Source: Endozoicomonas sp965208385 (GTDB lineage Bacteria; Pseudomonadota; Gammaproteobacteria; Pseudomonadales; Endozoicomonadaceae). From it: a stretch of 64,000 nt of DNA. The stretch lies in the NCBI GenBank assembly GCA_965208385.1, contig CBDBOO010000052.1:62001-126000 (forward strand), read 5' to 3'. A model generated the notes under the pieces. It did not search any database, was not told the origin of the DNA, and was given only the letters and a program-made list of their open reading frames with translations. Shown here piece by piece: positions 35,703 through 44,850 of the stretch (position 1 is its first letter; every line of letters begins with the position of its first letter). A program made the translations under genes and the position numbers.

Positions 35703-35970
35703 GCACAATCGCACCACCAAGCACACCCAATACGCTGAGTACAGTGATTACCCAACAGCCCAGGCGGCCTCTCTGCAAAAAGAACAGCAGTACTTTGCAA
35801 GCCATCAAAACGAAATGGAAGTCGTGGTGTTCGAGGCCGACTCGATTGAAGATTTAAAACGCACCCACAGCCGTTATTTTGTTGAGTCAGCAGAAAAGGA
35901 TAATACGGTAGAAACTCTTGTAGCCGTTGGGCTGGTTGGGCTGGCCATCTACCTGTTAAGCAAGAAATAA
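35686..35970 (+). CDS. Small membrane-anchored protein paired with the RelA/SpoT gene
   Basis: 94 residues from the ATG at 35686 (MYYLIEHNR), overlapping the RelA/SpoT stop by 17 bp, which suggests coupled translation. A soluble N-terminal part is followed by one membrane span at the C-terminus (VAVGLVGLAIYLLSKK). No named family. The overlap and fixed order suggest a partner, possibly an antidote, of the RelA/SpoT protein; that is inference. The frame is intact. Confidence 0.6.
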   Translation: MYYLIEHNRTTKHTQYAEYSDYPTAQAASLQKEQQYFASHQNEMEVVVFEADSIEDLKRTHSRYFVESAEKDNTVETLVAVGLVGLAIYLLSKK

Positions 35971-36019
35971 AACAGCGTGTGAATCAACGCGACAAGATGA
36001 TGGGTAGCAACAAAGATAA

Positions 36020-36142
36020 CTGTGGGTTGACCGTAAAGTGATTGATATTTTAAAACTGAATACCAGATTGAAAATCTCCGTGGCCAGCATTGACCAGCTG
36101 CGCAGTGATATTGATGCAATTGTGGCGGAGATTGAGGTATGA
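36020..36142 (+). pseudogene. Duplicate 3' end of hsdM
   Basis: Reading frame LWV-DRKVIDILKLNTRLK ... IDQLRSDIDAIVAEIEV, stop TGA at 36140-36142, parallels the last ~40 residues of the intact hsdM (REVIDITQLNAELK ... IDQLRTDIDSIVMEIE). It overlaps the hsdS ATG as ATGA, the likely native hsdM-hsdS junction. An in-frame stop at 36017-36019 precedes it. The RelA/SpoT pair therefore lies between two hsdM tails. Confidence 0.85.
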
Positions 36143-36477
36143 GCGATTTGGGTTTTATAGAAAGACTGCTGGATGGGGTTGAGGTTGAGTGGTTGTCTTT
36201 TGGAGAGATAGCGAAAGTACAGCGTGGTGCTTCACCACGGCCTATAGCTAAATATATCACTGAGGATGAAAATGGAGTTCCGTGGATCAAAATTGGTGAT
36301 ACTCGGGCAGGATCAAAATACGTTGATAAAACTGCTCAAAGAATTACTCCTGAGGGAGCTAGAAAATCACGAATACTGAATAAAGGGGATTTTATTCTAT
36401 CTAACTCCATGAGTTTTGGACGTCCTTATATCCTTAGTATTAGTGGAGCGATTCACGATGGCTGGGCTTCTATAAGT

Positions 36478-37974
36478 CAATGGCACTGACTTAAGGAATC
36501 CAACCCAGAAATAACAAGGCTTGCCCAAGAAGAAAATCGACTATAAATATCGTGTATATTTCCTCTCCCCGAGCAAGCCATGACCAAGTTTAGCCCAAAA
36601 TACTTCAACCTTGCTGCCGATCTCCTTAAACAGTACGCACAGACAGGTGACGACAATCTTTCCAGCGTGCTTACTCAGGATAATCTTGAAAATTTCCAGT
36701 CTCAGTACACTGGCAGTAGAGTTAGAAACTATCCACCATTGAAAACCCTCAGTCTGTTTATGCAGCAGGTTGTAGGCGAAAATAAGTCCTGCCGTAACAC
36801 CCTAATCTCTGACGCCAGAGATCAAATTGCTATGGGGAAGAAAGCGAATACGACCCGCAACAGCGCATATTGCAAGGCCAGATTGCGACTTACGGAACCC
36901 AGCATCAAAGCTCTTTTGACGGAGTCAGGAGACAATCTGGACAGCGCCAGCCCTGAGTCATGGGCATGGCATAATCGCCGAGTCATTATGACGGATGGCT
37001 CTACGCTTTCGATGCCAGACACTACTGAAAATCAAAGTGCTTACCCTCAACATGGTGCTCAAAAAAAGGGGTTGGAAATCCGCTGCTGAGAATAGAAATT
37101 CTGTCGGTGTTGGGCAGTGGCGCAATACTTTCGTACGCAGTGGCTCCCTGCAAAGGCAAAAAGACGGGGGAAGTTGCTTTGTTCAGACAGCTTTTGAGCC
37201 ATCTTAAAACCAACGACATCCTGCTGGGTGATGCTATTTTTGAGAATTACTTCCTGATAGCACTGCTGCAATTAGGTGGCGTAGACGTTGTATTTGAAAA
37301 AAATGGTGCCCGGCACGTTGATCTCCGAAAATGCGACCAGAAACTGGGAAAGAAAGACGGCTTAATACGTCTGTTAAAACCAGCCCGCCCAAGCTGGATG
37401 AGCCGTGAGTACTACCAGCGATGGGTGCCCAAAGAATTGACTGTCCGAGTGATTAAAAACAAAAAACGAATAATCGTTACTACCCTGCTGAACGCAGAGG
37501 AATACCCACGATCCGAGATAGTCGGTCTTTATCTGGCACGTTGGCATGTAGAGCTGGATTTTCGATCCATCAAATCCCTTATGGCGATGGATATACTGCG
37601 CTGCAAGACTCCGCAAATGGTCAGGAAGGAAATCACGGTGCACCTGTTGGTTTATAATTTGATACGCTCATTAATGGCACGAGCGGCAGTAAAGCTCAAA
37701 AACCTGCCACGACAAATAAGCTTTAAAGCGGCTCAGGAAACCATTCAAGTCTTTCACGTGCTTCTGCTACAGGCGACAACCGAATTGCTATCAACACTGG
37801 TTGACAGTATGGTGCAAATTGCTTCGGAACATATCGTGGGCGATCGACCGGGGCGAAAAGAACCGAGAGCGATTAAAAGACGGCCAAAACCCCATAAAAG
37901 ACTTCAACACCCAAGGGCGCAGGCGCGCAGACTCTTAGAATATCAAGGTAAGAAGGCTTAAGTCAGTGCCATTG
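36478..37974 (+). mobile_element. IS4-family insertion sequence in hsdS, 1497 bp
   Basis: Ends are perfect inverted repeats, CAATGGCACTGACTTAAG on the left and its complement on the right. A 10-bp target duplication TTCTATAAGT lies at 36468-36477 and 37975-37984. One transposase gene, in two frames, fills the element. Confidence 0.95.
36580..37961 (+). CDS. IS4-family transposase in two overlapping frames
   Basis: DDE transposase of about 460 residues in two pieces. The first frame (36580-37089) has the first Asp in IMTDGSTLS; the second, -1 frame runs to 37961, with the second Asp in LLGDAIFEN and the YREK signature Y-X2-R-X3-E-X6-K in YLARWHVELDFRSIK. The frames join cleanly at CAAAAAAAGGGG near 37062, where the zero frame reads A AAA AAG, a classic -1 slippery heptamer; a downstream methionine-type start in the second frame is not needed. 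It may be programmed frameshifting or a homopolymer error. Confidence 0.85.
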
Positions 37975-38194
37975 TTCTATAAGTGACTTTTCTGAAAAGC
38001 TCAATTCTGACTATTTGTACCATTACCTCTCGTCTCATAATGTACAAAATTATTGGCTTACTAAAATCAATAGTGGTTCAGTTAGCAATTTAAATGCAGA
38101 TCTCATAAAAACACTTAAAATCCCAATCCCCTGCCCAGATAACCCAGAAAAATCCTTGGCAATCCAGGCCGAAATTGTCCGCATACTGGACACC

Positions 38195-38254
38195 TTCACC
38201 GAGCTGACCACCGAGCTGACCACCGAGCTGACCACCGAGCTGACCACCGAGCTT
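38195..38254 (+). repeat. Five 12-bp units in the hsdS central linker
   Basis: FTEL followed by four TTEL units (ACC ACC GAG CTG). In EcoR124-family HsdS, the number of such TAEL-type repeats sets the distance between the two half-sites recognised. Unit gain or loss would change specificity in frame. Confidence 0.9.
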
Positions 38255-39708
38255 AATGCCCGCAAAAAACAATACAACTACTACCGCGACCAGTTGTTGA
38301 GTTTTGAAGAAAAGGACGTGGAGTGGAAGGCGTTAGGAGAGATTGGCGAGTTTATCCGTGGTAAGCGCTTCACTAAAGCTGACTATGTGGAAGAAGGCGG
38401 CATTAAGGTAATACACTACGGTGAAATTTATACTCAATACGGAACATCAGCAACACACGTTCTCTCACAGGTTCGCGCTGATATGGCAGAATCACTGCGT
38501 TACGCCGAGCCTGGTGACGTTGTTCTAACTAGCGTGGGTGAAACTATTGAGGATGTTGGCAAAGCCGTCGCTTGGCTAGGAAATGATAAAGTAGCTATTC
38601 ATGATGATAGCTATGCGATCCGTCATTCAATGAACTCGAAATATATATCTTACTGCATGCAAACAGAAGCATTCATTGCAGAGAAAGCGAAGCATGTAAG
38701 CCGAGGAAAAGTCAAACGATTGCTAATCAATGGAATGTCAAAAGTTCGCATCCCTATTCCTTTCCCAAATGATCCAGAGAAATCGCTTGCTGAACAATTT
38801 CGAATCGTTTCTATTCTCGATAAATTCGACATATTAACGACCTCTATAAGCGAAGGTTTACCCCGCGAAATCGAATTGCGCCAAAAGCAGTATGAGTATT
38901 ATCGTGATTTGCTGCTGAGCTTCCCGAAGCCAGACCTCACACAGGCAAGCGCCTAAGGAATGAGCCCAATGTCCAAACAGCTAAGCCTGCAAGACCAAAC
39001 CACAGAATTTCTGTTCTATACTGCTCCCGGCGGCGAGGTGAAGGTTGAGGTGCTGCTCAGCAATGAGACCATCTGGCTGACTCAGAAACGCATGGCTGAG
39101 CTGTTTGGTGTGGGTGTGCCGGCCGTCTCCAAACATCTAGAAAACATCTATGAATCCAGTGAGTTAGAACGAGGGGCAACTATTTCCATTTTGGAAACAG
39201 TTCAAAAAGAGGGCCGCCGTGATGTCCGGCGAAAACTGGAATATTACAACCTCGATGCGGTGATCTCCGTCGGCTACCGGGTCAACTCGGCTCAGGCGAC
39301 CCAGTTCCGTATTTGGGCGACACAGCTGATCAAGGAGTACATCATCAAGGGCTTTGCCATGGATGATGAGCGCCTGAAAAATGGCCGATTGTTTGGTAAA
39401 GACTACTTCCGCGAACTGCTGGAACGGGTGCGTTCCATCCGCGCTAGTGAGCGGCGCATCTATCAGCAAATCACAGATATCTTTGCTGAGTGCAGTATCG
39501 ATTACGACTCCAAATCAGACACCACCCGCCAGTTCTACGCCCATGTACAGGACAAGTTTCACTTTGCCATTACCGGCCATACAGCAGCGGAAATCATTGC
39601 ACTGGGTGCCGATGCCAGCCAGCCTCTGATGGGGATGAGCACCTATAAAAATGCACCGGACGGTCGGGTCTTGAAGTCAGACTCCACCGTGGCAAAAAAC
39701 TATTTAAA

Positions 39709-41327
39709 CTCGATGCTGCAGTTTTTAGTTGTTGACTGATACACTTCTGCTCACGCAGCTTTCTGAGCGTGATACTTCAACGAAGCAGTGGGTTCCTGTT
39801 TGCCCAGATCGCGACCAGCCATATGCTTACTGGATTCCCTTGTTGGCAACACATCGTCCAAGGCTTTCGTTAAGGATTTCAACGCAGCCTCAGGGTCATC
39901 TGATGCGACCACTTCTTTGACCGTATCAACCAATGCTTCAGCTTTGAGGCGTTCGATCAGGCAACCTGCGGGCAACCCGGGTTGTTTGTTTTTGAGTCGG
40001 GCTGATTGCTCTGGATGCAGTAACAACAAATGATCGCACAGCAGGCTCAGGATCAAGCCACGCTCAGACCCTTCTTTGCCTTGCTGTTTGCTCAGTCGGT
40101 TCCAGCCGCCATACGCTTTCCAGTCCTGAATAAAAACCTCGACCAACCACCTCAGCGAATACAGCCTGGCTATATCAGCGTGGTGCCATGACATATCAGA
40201 AGCGACCAGATAACGGTACTCTTCTTCATCTTCATACTTCAGAGCAACAACGAAACGACGCTTGTTGTGTGCCTTGATGTAGAGGCGAGCTGCGAGCATG
40301 GTCACCCGCTTTTCTTTTCCTCCACGAATAATTAACTGCGTTTCAACGCCTTTTTGTCGTGCAAAATAATCCCTGAGGGTGGCTTCTGAATTTCTGCTGG
40401 CCACTTTCTGATTGGAGCGCAATTGGCTAACGACTTGCGCCTGACCTGTTACGGCTGTCGCTTCATCCATGAATTTTCCTGTACCGTAGAGCGCATCAGC
40501 CAGAACACCTTTAATCACTACTTCAGGAAAATGGTCAACGAATTCCCGGATCATCTGTAATGCCAGCGCTTGAAGCGTTGGAAAGCGGTTGTGGTCGGGT
40601 TTTGGACGTTTAGGTCTCAGTTTCTTTGCAACACCCTCTTTCTTGAGGTCTTTGTCGTGTTTTCGCCAAGCGGACAGCTGTGGATCGGGAACGTAAAACC
40701 GGAAACCTACAGGAAAGGTGGCAATGTCCGAGACCAAGACCATAAAGATCAGCTCCTGACCATTGATATAGCCACCTGTCGGTTTATCTCTGATTTTATG
40801 AGTGCCTTCGATCCGGGTCGTTCTTTTTGATCGTTGTTTGGCTGAATCATCAATCGTCAGAGTCCCTTCAGCAATACCATAATGAGACAGAATATTGCGA
40901 ACACTGGCCTGCAGCATACGATGCCATGCAATCTTTGCTGAATAGAAAATCCAGCATAGCCGGGTCGACTTGAACTTCCCAAGACTCCTTCGCTCAAAGG
41001 CCGCCCAGTTGAGTGTTTCAGTGACAACAATCCCCATAATTAGAGCGGTCAGGACTGTTTTTTGGATCGTTGTGAGTTGAGCAGAAGGCGTAATGCTTTT
41101 CAGTGAATCGCTAAAAGAATCCAGAAATACAGTAACAACAGAAAGAGGACGAATTAGCACTAACGACACTTGACGGTTATAAAATGGGAATGCAATCTTA
41201 CCCTGTCAGCCTGCTGTTGTGTCGTTGATCGTATCTCGCTGGGCTTGATGCAGGAGGCGCAGCAGTAGTCTGGTTTCGATATTCACATCAGAATATCCTG
41301 TCAAACGCTAAAAACTGCAGCATCGAG
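39709..41327 (-). mobile_element. IS4-like insertion sequence in rhuM, 1619 bp
   Basis: The ends are inverted repeats CTCGATGCTGCAGTTTTTAG, right end the complement. The target duplication is TTAAA at 39704-39708 and 41328-41332, confirmed because removing one copy restores the rhuM frame. It holds one transposase gene on the minus strand. Confidence 0.92.
39751..41169 (-). CDS. IS4-superfamily DDE transposase
   Basis: 472 residues, apparently intact, starting at a GTG. The catalytic residues appear in LTIDDSAKQ (first Asp), GVLADALYGTG (second Asp) and YSLRWLVEVFIQDWK, which fits Y-X2-R-X3-E-X6-K. It is only distantly like the transposase at 36580 and belongs to a different subgroup, in agreement with the 5-bp rather than 10-bp target duplication. 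The element could be active. Confidence 0.88.
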   Translation of the reverse strand: MSLVLIRPLSVVTVFLDSFSDSLKSITPSAQLTTIQKTVLTALIMGIVVTETLNWAAFERRSLGKFKSTRLCWIFYSAKIAWHRMLQASVRNILSHYGIAEGTLTIDDSAKQRSKRTTRIEGTHKIRDKPTGGYINGQELIFMVLVSDIATFPVGFRFYVPDPQLSAWRKHDKDLKKEGVAKKLRPKRPKPDHNRFPTLQALALQMIREFVDHFPEVVIKGVLADALYGTGKFMDEATAVTGQAQVVSQLRSNQKVASRNSEATLRDYFARQKGVETQLIIRGGKEKRVTMLAARLYIKAHNKRRFVVALKYEDEEEYRYLVASDMSWHHADIARLYSLRWLVEVFIQDWKAYGGWNRLSKQQGKEGSERGLILSLLCDHLLLLHPEQSARLKNKQPGLPAGCLIERLKAEALVDTVKEVVASDDPEAALKSLTKALDDVLPTRESSKHMAGRDLGKQEPTASLKYHAQKAA

Positions 41328-41619
41328 TTAAACGAAGCGGATATCAAAAAACTGGAACGGGCGGTATCGGCATTTTTTGATTATATCGAAGGCATTATCG
41401 AGCGGCGCAACACCTTTACCATGGAAGGTTTTGCCGAAAGCGTGAATAAGTTTCTGGCCTTTAATGAGTACCAGATTCTGGAAGGTTACGGCACGGTAAG
41501 CAGAAAGCAGGCCGAACAGAAGGCGTTTGCCGAGTACGACAAGTTCAATAGTCAGCAACGCATCGAATCGGACTTTGACCGGGAAATCAAAAAACGGCTG
41601 CAGCACAAGGGTTCTCAGA

Positions 41620-44600
41620 ATGACTGATTACAAAACCATCGCCGAATCCAAAAACTTTATCGTACTCGATAAATACGCCCAAGAATGGAAAGTCGCAGAC
41701 AGCTACCAGAGCGAAAATGACTTAGAACGGGAGTTGATTGAGGATTTAATCAACCAGGGTTATGAACACATCCCTGGCCTGAACAAGCCTGAAGCGATGC
41801 TCGCCAATGTGCGAGTGCAATTGCAAACCCTCAATAACGTAGCGTTTTCTGAAAGCGAGTGGCTGCGTTTTGTGGAGACCTATCTCGACAACCCCAGCGA
41901 CAACGTCGTCGATAAAACCCGCAAGATTCACGATAACTATATTCACGACTTTGTCTTTGATGATGGCCGCATCAAGAACGTCTACCTGCTGGACAAGAAA
42001 ATAATCGCCCGTAATAAAATGCAGGTGATCAAGCAGTTTGAGCAAACCGGCTCCCATGCTAACCGTTATGATGTGACCATTCTGGTCAACGGTTTGCCAT
42101 TGGTACAGATCGAGCTGAAAAAACGTGGTGTGGCCATTCGGGAAGCCTTTAATCAGGTGCATCGCTACAGCAAAGAGAGCTTTAACAGTGAGAACTCGCT
42201 GTACAAGTATTTGCAGTTATTTGTGATTTCTAACGGTACCGACAGCCGCTATTTTGCCAATACCACCAAACGCAATAAAAACAGTTACGACTTCACCATG
42301 AACTGGGCGAAGGCCGATAACAGCCTGATTAAAGACCTGAAAGATTTTACCGCTACCTTCTTCCAGAAAGACACTCTGCTCAATGTGCTGCTGCACTACT
42401 CAGTATTTGATGCCAGCGATACGCTGCTGGTGATGCGCCCCTACCAGATCGCCGCCACAGAACGTATTTTGTGGAAGATCAACAGTTCACATGAAGCCAA
42501 AAACTGGAGCAAGCCGGAAAGCGGTGGCTTTATCTGGCATACCACTGGCTCTGGTAAAACCTTAACCAGTTTTAAAGCGGCACGTTTGGCCACCGAGTCT
42601 GGAGTTTATCGACAAGGTTTTTTTCGTGGTCGACAGAAAAGACCTCGACTACCAGACCATGAAAGAGTACCAGCGCTTTTCACCCGATAGCGTAAACGGC
42701 TCTGACAGCACCGCAGGTTTAAAGCGTAATCTGGATAAAGTGGATAACAAGATCGTTGTCACTACCATTCAAAAGCTTAACAATCTGATGAAAAGCGAAG
42801 GCGATCTGGCCATCTATAACAAGCAGGTGGTGTTTGTTTTTGATGAGTGCCACCGCTCTCAATTTGGTGAGGCGCAGAAAAACCTGAAGAAGAAGTTTAA
42901 AAAGTTCTGTCAGTTCGGCTTTACCGGTACGCCAATTTTTCCACAGAACGCCCTGGGCGCTGAAACCACGGCCAGTGTGTTTGGCCGTGAGCTGCACTCC
43001 TATGTGATTACCGACGCCATTCGTGATGAGAAGGTGCTCAAGTTCAAGGTTGACTACAACGATGTACGCCCGAAGTTCAAAGCGATAGAAACGGAACAGG
43101 ATGAGAAAAAGCTTAACGCGGCAGAGAACAAAGAGGCTCTGCTGCACCCGGAACGTATTCGGGAAATTTCACTGTACATTCTGAACAATTACCGCCAGAA
43201 AACCCATCGTCTGCAAGCTGGAGGCCATTCTTCAGGTCGGGGCTTTAATGCCATGTTTGCGGTGAGCAGTGTTGATGCCGCCAAACTTTATTATGAGACC
43301 TTGAAGAGTTTGCAGGCGGGCAGTGAAAAGCCGTTGAGAGTCGCCACCATCTTCTCTTTTGCCGCCAATGAAGCACAGGATGCTATCGGTGACATTCAAG
43401 ACGAAGGTTTTAATGTCTCAGCAATGAACAGCAGCGCAAAGGAGTTTCTAAGCGCAGCTATTGCCGACTATAACACTGCCTTCAAAACCAATTTCGGTGT
43501 CGACAGCAACGGGTTTCAGAACTATTACCGCGATTTGGCCAAACGGGTAAAATCCAAAGAAATAGATTTGTTGATTGTGGTCGGCATGTTCCTTACCGGC
43601 TTTGATGCGCCCACTCTCAACACGTTGTTTGTGGATAAAAACCTGCGTTATCACGGACTGATGCAGGCCTATTCCCGCACCAACCGCATCTATGATGCGA
43701 CCAAAACCTTTGGCAATATCGTCACCTTCCGCGATCTGGAAAAAGCCACTGTCGATGCCATTACCCTGTTTGGTGATAAGAACACCAAAAACGTGGTACT
43801 GGAAAAGAGCTACAAGGAATACATGGAAGGCTTTACCGATGTAGTCACCGGTCAAGCAAGGCGGGGCTTTATGGAGGTGGTGAATGAGCTGGAACAGCGT
43901 TTTCCTGACCCTTCAGTTATTGAAAAAGAGTCTGATAAAAAAGACTTTGCCAAACTCTTTGGCGAATATCTGCGTGCGGAAAACGTACTGCAAAACTACG
44001 ATGAATTTGCCAGCCTGAAAGCCCTGCAAAACGTTGATATCAGTGACCCTGATGCCGTTGAAGCGTTTAAGGCAGAGCATTATTTGAGTGATGAAGAGCT
44101 GGCAGCGCTGCAAACCATTCGACTACCTGCCGAGCGCAAGATTCAGGATTACCGCTCTACGTACAATGACGTTCGCGATTGGCAACGTCAGCAGAAATCG
44201 GCGGAACAGAAAGAAAAATCCAACATCGACTGGGACGATGTCGTATTTGAGGTAGATCTTCTTAAGTCTCAAGAGATCAACCTTGATTATATTCTTGGTT
44301 TGATTTTTGATCACAATAAAAAGAAAAAGAGCAAGTCTGCTCTCATTGAAGAAGTGCGCCGCCTGATTCGTGCAAGCCTGGGCAACCGTGCCAAAGAAAG
44401 CCTGATTGTTGACTTTATCAACACAACCAACTTGGACAAGATTGGTGATAAAGCCAGTGTTATTGATGAATTCTACAAATTTGCCCGAGCTGTACAAAAA
44501 CGTGAGGCTGAGGAGTTAATTCAATCGGAAAACCTCAATGAAGATGCAGCCAAGCGTTATATCAAAGCATCCTTGAAGCGGGAGTATGCGAGCGAAAATG

Positions 44601-44731
44601 GCACTGGGCTGAATTCTGCTTTGCCCAAGATGAGCCCACTTAATCTACAATATAAAACTAAAAAGCAGACTGTTTTCCAGAAAATTGCTGCCTATGTTGA
44701 GAAATTCAAAGGTGTAGGAGGAAAAATATAA
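41620..44731 (+). pseudogene. hsdR: Type I restriction subunit (EcoR124 type), frameshifted
   Basis: Motor and nuclease subunit of about 1037 residues if repaired. The start is the ATG at 41620 (MTDYKTIAESKNFIVLDKY) with AAGGG upstream; the frame is open from 41527 but that part is rhuM. Nuclease motif: D in YDVTILV, then QIELKK. Helicase Walker A is TTGSGKT and the DEAD box is DECH. At 42598 an extra T (GAG-T-CTG) shifts the frame, and the first frame ends at 42690. The second frame continues EcoR124-like, IDKVFFVVDRKDLDYQ, to a normal C-terminus EKFKGVGGKI. Restriction should be lost unless the T is an error. Confidence 0.92.
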
Positions 44732-44804
44732 AAGGTATATACCCAAAGGATTTGAAGTTGCTACAAGGCCGGTCAGTTTTTCACCCCACCCATAAATAAA
44801 ATCA

Positions 44805-44844
44805 GCATTCAGGAGAAAAACAATTCAAAGCTTCTCCTGAATGC
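44805..44844. terminator. Perfect 13-bp hairpin after sbcC
   Basis: GCATTCAGGAGAA (44805-44817) pairs with TTCTCCTGAATGC (44832-44844). It lies just beyond the sbcC stop on its strand and after hsdR on the other; the minus-strand side is followed by TGATTTTATTTAT, so it may end sbcDC transcription. Confidence 0.7.
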
Positions 44845-44850
44845 CAGTGT

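Larger units (their letters stand above)
36139..38956 (+). pseudogene. hsdS: Type I specificity subunit, split by an IS4-family element
   Basis: Would give DNA-target recognition to the HsdM/HsdR complex. The 5' part (36139-36477) begins MSDLGFIERLLDG and carries half of the first target-recognition domain, to GWASIS; the 3' part resumes at 37985 (DFSEKLNSDYLYHYL). Removing the IS and one 10-bp target copy rejoins the frame exactly. Then come conserved region LAIQAEIVRILDTF, five four-residue repeats ending TEL, a second recognition domain (about 38300-38780) and a final conserved helix. As read it makes no full HsdS. Confidence 0.92.
38969..41627 (+). pseudogene. rhuM: RhuM-family protein split by a second IS
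   Basis: RhuM (KilA-N/virulence-RhuM type) genes often sit inside type I loci between hsdS and hsdR; the role is unclear. The first part has WLTQKRMAELFGVGVPAVSK (phage-antirepressor-like DNA-binding helix) and YYNLDAVISVGYRVNS. The start at 38969 has AAGGA nine bases upstream. The IS (39709-41327) cuts after AKNYL; removing it with one TTAAA copy restores AKNYLNEADIKKLERAV, and the gene runs on to TGA at 41625-41627, overlapping hsdR by ATGACTGA. Confidence 0.9.

Noticed and set aside
44735..44760. GGTATATACCCAAAGGATTT motif after hsdR, like a dispersed gammaproteobacterial repeat
   Set aside because: Only one copy in the window, so repeat status cannot be shown.
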